A stretch of DNA of 64,000 nt from Legionella drozanskii LLAP-1 (GTDB lineage: Bacteria > Pseudomonadota > Gammaproteobacteria > Legionellales > Legionellaceae), in NCBI RefSeq assembly GCF_001467585.1, contig NZ_LNXY01000004.1:28982-92981 (forward strand), in the 5' to 3' direction. Made by a program: the position numbers and the translations under genes. The first letter of the stretch is position 1. Every line of letters begins with the position of its first letter. Shown in pieces: positions 43,534 through 53,600 of the stretch. The notes below the pieces were generated by a model, which searched no databases, was not told where the DNA came from, and worked only from the letters and a program-made list of their open reading frames with translations.

Positions 43534-44302
43534 ATTATTTACTAATTTTACTGAAGACTTCATGATTCCTTTACCAGAAACTGATCATCCAGCTGCTGTG
43601 TTGCTTGTAGTTCATGGAGCAGATGGAAGTGTAGCTTCGTTTTATGAATTAGCCAGGTTAGTGGGGATTCAGCTAATCGCAGTTAGTTATCAGCCTGATC
43701 ACATTTTGGGGTGTTCCTCTATTGAGGAATTTGCGGCAGTTTATCTTAAGCATTTAACAGCTCAGTATCCAGATGTACCTATAATTCTTGCTGGTCATTC
43801 TTTCGGTGCTTTGGTCGCCTATGAAATGGCAGCATTATTGCAGGCACAACTCCAAAAACAAGTGTCGGTTTTTCTGCTTGATCCTAATTTACCATTAGCG
43901 ATGAGAAACTATACCGCAGAAAGAATCTTAGAGCTGCGTGTATTGGCCAGTACTATATTTCCTCAACAGATCATAGAGCAGCATGATATCTATCATTGTG
44001 ACGAGGCTCATTTATTAGAGTTACTGCATCGTTGTTTAAAGCCAAATCGGCTTGAAGCAATTTTATCAGCACGTAAGCATTGCTTGCGTGCACTTAGTAA
44101 ATTTGTTTATCGCGAGCATCCAGGTGTGAATGCACATATGATTCATGCTGGCGAGAAACTCGGCTACGATTTTACCGATCAACATACCAAAGTTATTCCC
44201 ACTGGCTCTGTAGTGAGAGGTAATCATTTCACTATGCTGCATAGTCCCAATGTAGAGGACATAGCCAGCATTATTAATTCACATTTAGGGCAGTATTTAT
44301 GA
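43526..44302 (+). CDS. Type II thioesterase (PF00975-type, editing)
   Basis: A 258-residue alpha/beta hydrolase. Ser92 sits in GHSFGALVAYEMA, an Asp follows in FLLDPN near residue 123, and His234 in GNHFTMLHSP, giving a complete triad in the NRPS/PKS thioesterase order. A discrete enzyme of this length is usually a proof-reading type II thioesterase that clears wrongly loaded or stalled carrier proteins. It is the only thioesterase in the operon; the two large chains end in reductases instead. It overlaps the peptidase by 8 bp and the following A-PCP gene by 4 bp, so translation is probably coupled. Confidence 0.88.
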   Translation: MDKLFTNFTEDFMIPLPETDHPAAVLLVVHGADGSVASFYELARLVGIQLIAVSYQPDHILGCSSIEEFAAVYLKHLTAQYPDVPIILAGHSFGALVAYEMAALLQAQLQKQVSVFLLDPNLPLAMRNYTAERILELRVLASTIFPQQIIEQHDIYHCDEAHLLELLHRCLKPNRLEAILSARKHCLRALSKFVYREHPGVNAHMIHAGEKLGYDFTDQHTKVIPTGSVVRGNHFTMLHSPNVEDIASIINSHLGQYL

Positions 44303-46128
44303 ATCAAGAATATATAGGAAAAGTCCCTCACCATTTATTTGAGCAACAGGTAAGTGGTTTTGCAGATGCAGTAGCAGTATTCACTGAAAACCAAAGTCTG
44401 ACTTATGCTGAATTAAATCGTAAATCAAATCAATTGGCGCATTATTTAATTGAAACTTTAGGGATACGCCCTGGAGACACCATTGGCGTGTGCACGGATC
44501 ATGAACCGGATAGGGTATTGTCTCTTATTGCCATTAATAAGGCCGGGGCAACTTATGTACCCATTGATCCGTTTTATCCGGCTGATTTGATTAATTACAT
44601 GACCAATAAGATAGGTTGCAAATTTATATTGGTTAATCGTCCAGAACTGGTGCAAAAAGAATCTGAATTAAGCGCAAGATTAGTGCAGTTAACAACAGTG
44701 GATTATGGTCATTATTCAATAAAGAATCCAGACCTTGCAGTTTCGATTCACGATGCCATGTATATCATTTTTACTTCAGGCTCGACTGGTCGTCCTAAAG
44801 CCGTGGCTGTATCTTATAGTGCTGCGTACAATCATTTTGTCTGGGTAATGGATTATACGCAATTTAGTACAGCAGACATCTGGTTGCAGACCATCAATCC
44901 GTCTTTTGATCCATCCATGCATGAATTAATGGCGCCCTTAATGATCGGAGGAAGAATCGCATTGATTGGTGGGACCAGAAAGCTTGACAGTAGAGAAATT
45001 ACAGATGCAATCATTCGTCTTCAAGCAACTCATATCACCACTGTACCGACTATGCTTACTTTACTGGTGGACACCCCCAATTTTTCACAATGCAGTAGCT
45101 TAAAACATGTCTGTGTGGGTGGTGAAGTATTTAGACCAGCTCTGGGTCAAAAGGCTATGTCTTTATTGCCCAATACCCAGTTTCATAATGTTTATGGTCC
45201 AACAGAAGCAACTATTATGGCTAGTGGCTGGAAAATCGTTGCGCCCGAAACAAGAGATGCACTGCCTATAGGTCCTGCTATTTATAATATGAAATTCTAT
45301 ATACAAACAGATGAAGGAAGGATTCGCGATATTACTCCTGGTGCAGAAGGGCAGTTATGTATTAGTGGGGTATCCTTGGCCAATGGATATGTGAATGATG
45401 AAATTTTAACCAATGAAAAATTTATTGCTAATCCTTTAGAACCGAACCCTGAGTCTTTATATCATCGTCTGTATTTTTCCGGGGATCGCGTTCGAGTGGA
45501 TGAACAAGGGGAGATCTATTGCTTGGGTCGTCTTGATGATCAAGTGAAAATTAATGGTCAAAGGGTTGAGTTAGCAGAAATTGAGTATCAATTCTCTAGG
45601 TTTAAAGGTGTAAATGATGTCGCTGCTTTAATGATTGATGGGGATTTAAATGTGGTTCTTGCCACTAATGAACCGGAAAGTGCTCAAACATCATGGTTAG
45701 AGGCTATAAAAGCTCAAGCGATGAAAAAACTGTCACCAATAATGATTCCCAAGCGGATGAAAATCATTGAGTCTGTCCCAAAACAAGCCATTAGCGCCAA
45801 AGCCGATAGAAAAAAATTAATTGAAATTTTATCATTAAGTACTTGTGATTTGGAGCAGTTGAAACAAAAGCTTAGTTCAGACAAACCACTTGATATTGAA
45901 GAAATGCTCACCCAGATAATTAGGGAAATTATTAATCATGCTGATTCGTTAGATAATAGTTTGAGTTTTGCAGATATAGGTTTTGATTCTGTTGATTTGC
46001 AGATGCTTAGCTTAAGAGTAGGTAAGCAATTTAATTGTGATCTGCGCACGGAAGACTTGTTTGAATACTACACCATTGAAAAATTGTCAGATTTTATAAA
46101 AAGTCAGGCACTTGTAACAGTTGAATAG
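44299..46128 (+). CDS. Free-standing NRPS loading module: A-PCP
   Basis: A 609-residue protein. The adenylation domain (1 to about 510) has FTSGSTGRPK, NPSFDPSMHE, NVYGPTEATI and SGDRV. Its ten specificity residues read D-P-H-T-C-G-V-I-M-K. The leading Asp indicates an alpha-amino acid, but I know no reference code close to this one. The carrier domain (about 530-605) has Ser564 in GFDSVDL. No condensation domain is present, so the amino acid must be used in trans, either by the downstream condensation domain, as starter for the downstream KS, or after oxidation by the amine oxidase encoded next. It overlaps the thioesterase by ATGA and precedes the oxidase by 13 bp. Confidence 0.9.
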   Translation: MNQEYIGKVPHHLFEQQVSGFADAVAVFTENQSLTYAELNRKSNQLAHYLIETLGIRPGDTIGVCTDHEPDRVLSLIAINKAGATYVPIDPFYPADLINYMTNKIGCKFILVNRPELVQKESELSARLVQLTTVDYGHYSIKNPDLAVSIHDAMYIIFTSGSTGRPKAVAVSYSAAYNHFVWVMDYTQFSTADIWLQTINPSFDPSMHELMAPLMIGGRIALIGGTRKLDSREITDAIIRLQATHITTVPTMLTLLVDTPNFSQCSSLKHVCVGGEVFRPALGQKAMSLLPNTQFHNVYGPTEATIMASGWKIVAPETRDALPIGPAIYNMKFYIQTDEGRIRDITPGAEGQLCISGVSLANGYVNDEILTNEKFIANPLEPNPESLYHRLYFSGDRVRVDEQGEIYCLGRLDDQVKINGQRVELAEIEYQFSRFKGVNDVAALMIDGDLNVVLATNEPESAQTSWLEAIKAQAMKKLSPIMIPKRMKIIESVPKQAISAKADRKKLIEILSLSTCDLEQLKQKLSSDKPLDIEEMLTQIIREIINHADSLDNSLSFADIGFDSVDLQMLSLRVGKQFNCDLRTEDLFEYYTIEKLSDFIKSQALVTVE

Positions 46129-46141
46129 AGGTATTAACGCA

Positions 46142-47629
46142 ATGAAAAAATATGATATTACGATTGTTGGTGGCGGTATTTCCGGTTTATACAGCGCTTA
46201 TCAATTAAAAAAAGCCTATCCAGAGAAATCAATCGCTTTATTTGAATCACTTCCAATTTTGGGTGGTCGGATACAAACGGGCTCTTTTGCTGATGGTTTT
46301 TTTCAACCCGCTTATGGTGCATTGCGTATTGAGCCTGATTTTCAAACCGAGACTGATCGATTTGTGAAGGAATTAAAGATACAGGTTAAACCAATTGAAC
46401 AAGGTGAGGCAACCTCTAGCTCTGTACCTAATCTGGATAAATTAACCGCTGAAGAAAGACAACTGATTTTGGATAATCCAGATAAAGGCGCAGATATTTT
46501 GCTGTTGGAATTGGGCATGCAAAAAATATTGGGTGATCAGTGGGATTTAAAAACGGATGATCTGGCTAATCCTCATCGTGACCAGTTAATTACGGAGTTA
46601 AGAAAATCCGCAGTATATAAGAATAAACCTTTATACCAACAAGGTGCCTGGAATGTCTTTAACGATGTTTTGTCGTATGAAGCAGTTGAGTTTTTCCGGG
46701 AAAAAGGCCCTTATTACAATATGAAAAATGACAATCAGAATGCTCTGGATTGGATTGTTTTTTTGCTGAGCTTTCGACAAATGAAACAAGCTTCTTATCT
46801 GCCTGTTGATGGGATGATTCAGTTTGTTAATACCATAGAAAAAGCAGTTGTTACATTAGGTGTGACTGTATATTTAAATCATCATTTAACCGAGATAAAA
46901 CAACAAGACGAGCGTTTGGTATCTTTGAAGTTTGTTGAGTCGAATAAAACAGAGCTTAATTTAACGAGTGAACATGTAATCCTGGCTATTCCCCAATATT
47001 CTTTAAAAAAAATGTCTCAGTTTTTGCCAGGAACAATCAATATTTTGTTGGATAGCGTAATGCCCATACCCATTTTATGGGCAACAGCAACTATTAAAAA
47101 TCCACCCTGGGGTAGAGATGCTCCCGCGACTAGCGGCGAAGGCGCTCCCTTTCGTGCTGGTCATCTTGAATATAAAGAATATAACGGTGAGCCTTATGGT
47201 TTGGCCATGTTTTATTGTGATGGTCCATGGCATCAATATTGGCGCAATTTTGTTGAAGATCCAGTGGATGATTTCCAAGGTTATCAATATTTGCCGCAGG
47301 TTAATAAAAATCTGCAATTGAAACATGAAATTGAAAAAACGATGCAGCAACATTTTAATTTGGCATCTCTCCCCTGCGTTGATGAATGGGGCATACGTGA
47401 TTGGGGTAGGCCACCTTTTGGTGCAGGAGTTCACTTCTGGAAGGCGGGCGCTCAGTCTGGTTTGATTATGAATACCTTGAAGGCTTTTTCTTTGTCAGAA
47501 CATTCTTGCTGCAAGAACATGCATATCTGTGGCGAGGCCTATTCACAATTTCAGGGTTTTTTTGAAGGTGCCATTCGCACTGCAAACTACGCCATAGATG
47601 CAATTAAACAATCTTATGCTGTTTTATAG
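46142..47629 (+). CDS. FAD-dependent amine oxidase (flavin monoamine oxidase fold)
   Basis: I start it at the ATG at 46142, following GAGGT, giving 495 residues; an upstream TTG adds seven. The FAD dinucleotide motif DITIVGGGISGLYSAYQL is at residues 4-21, followed by the GGR block (PILGGRIQ). The C-terminal FAD motif is ICGEAYSQFQGFFEGAIRTA. The family oxidises amines or amino acids to imines with FAD. Directly after a free-standing A-PCP, it may oxidise the carrier-bound aminoacyl group, or an amine or aldehyde-derived imine formed after reductive release; both are inference. No signal peptide is present, unlike many secreted L-amino acid oxidases. Confidence 0.85.
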   Translation: MKKYDITIVGGGISGLYSAYQLKKAYPEKSIALFESLPILGGRIQTGSFADGFFQPAYGALRIEPDFQTETDRFVKELKIQVKPIEQGEATSSSVPNLDKLTAEERQLILDNPDKGADILLLELGMQKILGDQWDLKTDDLANPHRDQLITELRKSAVYKNKPLYQQGAWNVFNDVLSYEAVEFFREKGPYYNMKNDNQNALDWIVFLLSFRQMKQASYLPVDGMIQFVNTIEKAVVTLGVTVYLNHHLTEIKQQDERLVSLKFVESNKTELNLTSEHVILAIPQYSLKKMSQFLPGTINILLDSVMPIPILWATATIKNPPWGRDAPATSGEGAPFRAGHLEYKEYNGEPYGLAMFYCDGPWHQYWRNFVEDPVDDFQGYQYLPQVNKNLQLKHEIEKTMQQHFNLASLPCVDEWGIRDWGRPPFGAGVHFWKAGAQSGLIMNTLKAFSLSEHSCCKNMHICGEAYSQFQGFFEGAIRTANYAIDAIKQSYAVL

Positions 47630-47641
47630 GGGTATCTTGAC

Positions 47642-50600
47642 TTGAATCAAAACCCGTTTATTTCGATCATAGGTATGGCCTGCGAATTCGCAGGCCAAGC
47701 TGATTCATTGACTCATTTTTATCAAGTAATTTTAGATGCAGCAGATGCAACTACAGATATTGCACCCAATCGATGGCAAGTCGATATGCAGCAAGTACCT
47801 GATTTAATTAAGCATGGTGGCTATTTAAAAAGAAACCCCTGGACTTTTGATGCGCAATCTTTTGCAATTTCGCCCAAAGAAGCAGCGCGTATGGATCCGC
47901 AACATCGTATTTTGCTGGAACATACCTATCATGCATTTGAGGATGCACAGATTGATCCCAAGCAGGTAAAAGGAACACGCTGTGGTGTATTTATTGGCTT
48001 AGGAACTCAAGATTACTCACGGGTCATGCATACCTCTGGAGATTTTGGCGGTTTTCATAGTAAGGGTTCTTTGGGAAGTATGGCGGCGGGTCGCATTGCC
48101 TATCATTTCGATCTTATTGGGCCTAATTTTGTAGTTGATACTGCCTGTTCATCATCTTTGGTCGCTTTGCATCAAGCAGTTCAATCGTTGAAGAATAATG
48201 AATGTGATATTGCAGTGGTTGGCGGTACCACTTTAATTTTAACTATTGACTACAATCTCGATTTAACAAGCGCTGGCTTGATGGCAAAAGATGGACGTTG
48301 CAAGCCCTTTAGTCAGAATGCGGATGGTTTTGCGCGAGGTGAAGGCGTTGGTGTAATCATTTTGCAAAAGCATGCAGATGCCCTAAAGGATAAACGTCGT
48401 ATCTATGCGAATATTTTAGGTAGCGCAATTAATAGTGATGGTAAAACCAATGGCATCATCGCCCCTTCCAAAGAAGCACAGAAACGGGTCATTAAAGAAG
48501 CTTTAGCTAATGCTAAAGTGCATCCTGATCAGGTTAACTTCATAGAAACTCATGGAACGGGTACCAATTTAGGCGATAAAATTGAGTTTGCTGCTTTGTG
48601 CGATGTTTATCAAGACAGGAAAACCCCACTCTATATTGGGTCGGTAAAAGGCAATATAGCTCATTGCGAAGCAGCTGCTGGTTTAGCAAGTGTTATTAAA
48701 ACCAGTTTATGTATTTATCATGGTATTATTCCACCACACACTGCCGCTCATTGTGTCAATCCGGATTTGCGTCATGATTTGTTGCAGGTTGAGTTTCCAA
48801 AACAAATAATAGAAAAATCAACTATTATTGGGGGCGTAAGTTCCTTTGGGATGAGTGGATCTAACGCTCATGTAGTGCTGGGCAGTGAAGGACAAGAGCT
48901 TGCTGAGTGGGGTGTCTATAAAAAAGTTTTTGCAAGAACTGAACTAATGCCTGAGTATTTGAAGCAGTTCACCCCTAATGCAAGCAGGCAAAACACTTTG
49001 GAATTGGTTCCGACTTGCCTTGAGCTGCAGATAAACGTAGATCTCACAAAAGCTAAAGATGCTTATATCGCGCAACATGTGATTAATAATCAGCAAATAC
49101 TGCCAGGATCTTATTATGTAGATACTAGTATTGCGCTTATGCAAAAACTGTCTAGAGACTATCTGGGAAATCAGCAGCCTTTGCTAATTGAAATTCAACG
49201 CATGTTGATTTTAAGACCGGTTATTTTTGAAGACAGTTCAAGTGAACACCTTAGGGTCGTGATTAGTCAAAAAAAAGCCAACAACTATCATGTGACTTAT
49301 TATCGGACTGCAGAACCGCAAGTCATTGTTTGTGAGTTGCAGGTCTTTATAAAGGCTAGCGAACAGTCTAAGCAATCACTACCAGAACATAGTGCTGTTG
49401 AAAAAAAATCGGTAGTCGGTTTCTATCAACGTTATGCAGACTGTGGTGTTACTTATGGTTCTTTGTTTAAAAGATTGGCGTCTTATTATCCCTTGGATGT
49501 GCATAATATTATTGCAGAAATATTCCCGCCTGATTCCGAGCAGTGCACAATAAGTCATGCAGTATTTATAGATAATTGTTTGCAGACTATTGGTCTTGGT
49601 TTGGTTAACGTAGGGCATGCTTACGTGCCTACAAATATTGCTTCACTCACCCTATTCCAAGATGAGTCCTGGAATACAGTGTTTCAATGCCATGCTCAAA
49701 TAACTACGTTGGCAGAGGAGTATCTTGAAGCTAATTTAACCGTATATAATTCAAAAAATGAAGTGGTCATGCGTGCACAGGGAGTTGTTTGTCAAGCCGT
49801 TGATGTGGAACAATTTAAAAAGCAGAATATACATTATGTAGATTGGCAGCCCGTTTTACCGAACCCTAGTGCTCTAGATTATTATGAGCCATGTACAGTA
49901 GTTTTTAATGATAAAAAAACACAGGTCGCTGAATTTTTAGCTTGTTTTTCAACGCCAAATGAGTCAATGAAAAGCCTGTCGTTTGCTGATTTTATTGCTG
50001 GCGCTGAACTAACGGGTACTCATCTTATTTATTTAGCTGATTCTGAAACGAATTCGCTGTTCCAAAGTTTTAATCAACTATATAGTGCACTTTGTTTGCA
50101 TGATGAAAAACATCCTGGACGCTTAAAAAAACTGACCCTGGTTTCTTGTGAACATTTTCTGGTATTAATGCGCGCGGTAGTCCTTGCTTTTCCGACTGAA
50201 TTCCCTAATATTGATTTCAGGTATCTCTATTATGATACCTTTACCTCGGACAACGTACACTACCTGTTTGGAGAGATTGCTACTGATAGCGATAAGTTAG
50301 TTGCTCCATTTTGGCAAGTAAAGTCCAATGAACTTTATCGCTACCAAATCTCACCCCTCTTAAGTTTGAATACGTCTCCTAAAGTTTTAAAAACCGATGG
50401 TTATTATTTGCTAATCGGTGGTTTGGGCGGTATTGGTAAAAATTTATTAAAACATATGCTTGCCAATCTGGGCATTAAAAAGGTGATAGTGACTTATAGT
50501 AAACCTGAGTCATTAGCAGAGAACCTTTCCTTTATCGAACAACTGACAACAGGTTATGAGGCTAATATTCTTTGTAAGCAGCTTGATGTCACTAATTCAT

Positions 50601-53600
50601 TGCAATTTGAACTATTATGTAAGACCCTGCCACGTCCTTTGTACGGCATATATCATTTAGCAGGCATTAATATCGATCAATCTTTGGGGAGAATAACCGC
50701 TGAGTCGATTGCCACAACCCGCGCAGTTAAAGTAGATTCAGCCTGGAAATTGCATGAATTCTCTTTGCAAATACCCGAATTAGAACAGTTTGTTTTATTC
50801 TCCTCACTTGCAACGTTAGTTCCTTCGCCCGGACAATTTAGTTATGCTTTGGCAAATCTAGGTTTGGTTGATTTGGCAGATTATCGTTCTAGTCTTAATT
50901 TGCCAGTTACTATTATCGATTGGGGACCATGGGCGAATACTGGCATGATGGCCAAATTATCCGCTAATGCCAAGTCCAGTGTGGCTGTGCGTGATTTTAA
51001 AGCCTTGGAACCTGAACTCTGTTGCGCTTCTTTATTTGCCTGCCTTAATGTAGCCAAGCAATACCATTTTGCAGTATTTAAATTAGATAGACCGCAAATA
51101 GCGAAAGTTGCAGTAGAGGATAATCCATCTATAACTGAATGCAATAATGAGGACTACGTACAACAGCTTCTGGTCCAATTAATTGCCGAAGAAACCGACC
51201 ATGAAATTTGCTCTATTAATGATGGCAGTGATTTAACAGATCTTGGTTTAGATTCAATCAATACCATTCGCATTCGTTCTGAATTACAAACGCAACTGAA
51301 TATATCAATCCCTTTATCGTTGTTACTCACTGAACGAACTGTTGGTTCTTTAAAGCAGAAACTCAATCGGTTGTGGTTGGACAGCCAGGCTAATGAAGTG
51401 TCACCTGTTGTGGAATATACTTCTAAGACAGAAGATCTCATTAGTGAAACCAGGTTTTATCCACTTTCCGCAAATCAATTTTCCATTTGGTTCGAGCAAC
51501 AAACGGCGGAGCATACTACTGCTTATAATTGTTCTATTGGCTGGAAGATTACAGGTAAGTCGATTCATCTTGAGCAATTCCAACATACATGGCGGATCAT
51601 GTTGCAAAGGCATGAACTCTTGCGAGCACTATTTACTCATCAGAATAATGAACTTGGTTATAAAATAATACCCATGGAAGAAGCGGTTACTTATCCCATG
51701 CTGATAATCGAAGAGTTATCTGCCGATGCTGTAGTTGATGATTACTTACAAACCCATTTAAATCGTTTTATAGATTTAGCAAAAGAATTGGCAACTAAAG
51801 TTTATCTTATTGAGCAGGGAAATGAGGTGTATTTGATGTTGTCTTCCCATCATATTGTGATGGATGCAGCCGCTATGTTTCAGTTAGGTGATCAATTGGT
51901 GCGTTCTTTATGTGTTCCTGGTTTTGTTTTGCCTACTCTAACAGAGCCGGCCTCATATCATGAATTCACTGATTTTCAACGTCAGCATACGATACCTGAT
52001 GCTCTATCGTTTTTGTTGCAGCAAGTATTGGATGACGATAATGAGTTACGGGCATTTGAATTACCAAAAAATGATTCACAACAATCAATCGATCTAACCC
52101 GCGGCGGCAGTATTAAGCTTGAACTTGACGCTGATGAACTGCAAACAATTATGTCTTTACCCGCCAGCATGCGGGTGCATTTATGTTTAAGTGCCTGGGC
52201 TTTGTTGTTAGCTAAATATACTGATGAGCGCAATGTATTAATTGGTATTGCATTTAATGGCAGAACTCAAAAAAAATGGACGGACATTATTGGGCATTTT
52301 GTTAATGTATTGCCGTTATGTATTCCTGTTGATCAAAATAAGGCTTGTTTAGATTTTGTAACTTCAGTGAAAAATCATTTGATTGAGCTGATGGAGTTTC
52401 AAGATCTGCCTTTGATGAAACTGATGATGCAAGACCGCGTGAAAAAGGTCTTACAAGGTCGAAAATTACTACAGACTTATTTTAATTACTTCGATGCTTC
52501 TGAACTTGAAATGGACATTAATAATCAGGAATTACACATTGAACCTTTAATGTATCCCCAACAAGAAGCTCAGTTTGAAGTAAGTTTATGGGTCACTCAA
52601 ACTATAGACAGCTATTCTTTTGATATTAAATATCAGCGGGATTTATTTTCAGATACGATTTTGACGAATTTAATGCAGCATTATAAGCTCATTCTTTTGC
52701 AATTAGGGCGCGCCTTATTAAATAAGGAAAGTTCGCATCGCTTGCGCGATATTAAATTAGTCACAGGTATGGATGAAACCGGTTTACTTCCTGTTTTTGT
52801 AGCGGAACAACCCGATAAATTAGTATATGACCATTTTATGGACTACGTCAGTTTGACTCCAGAGGCAATTGCCATTGAAATGCAGAGTCAGACTATTAGC
52901 TACAAGCAACTGTCGTCTTATGTTGATCAACTCGCGGCTACACTGGCGGAGTTTCCTCAACACCGTGATGAGACAGTAGGTATTTTGTCTCCTGAGCGCG
53001 CAAACATTGAATTTATTGTCACGGTATTGGCTTTGTGGAAACAGGGATATGCTTTTGCACCATTAAATAAGCATTATCCTTTGGAACGTATTAAATATAC
53101 GATGGAAACTATTGCTTGTAAGAAAATTATCAATATCAACCAAGAGTGCTCGGCAGAGATTTTAAATTATGTAAACAGTATGTCACATATGCTGGTACTT
53201 GATCTGAGCTTGCATAACGAGTCCTTAGAGATTCAGTTAGTGAATCAGCCTACAGCTGTTTTGACATCTGAATATTCTCTGGCAACAACTGCCTCAGATT
53301 TAGCTTATGTACTATTTACTTCTGGCAGTACTGGTTTACCTAAAGGGGTTTTAGTTGAACAAGGTGGGCTTATTGATCGTTTATTGTGGATGAAAAAATA
53401 TTTTAATTATTCTGCCCAAAATAAATTCTTACAATCAACTATGGTAACTTTCGATGTGTCCCTTCCTGAATATTGTTTGCCTCTAATTTGTGGTGGTACA
53501 ACAGTATTATTTCATCAAGACGATAATCCTCATGCGCATGCAGAACTTTGTGCAAGACATTCCGTTACCATGGTAAGTACAGTGCCTTCTTTATTTAGTA

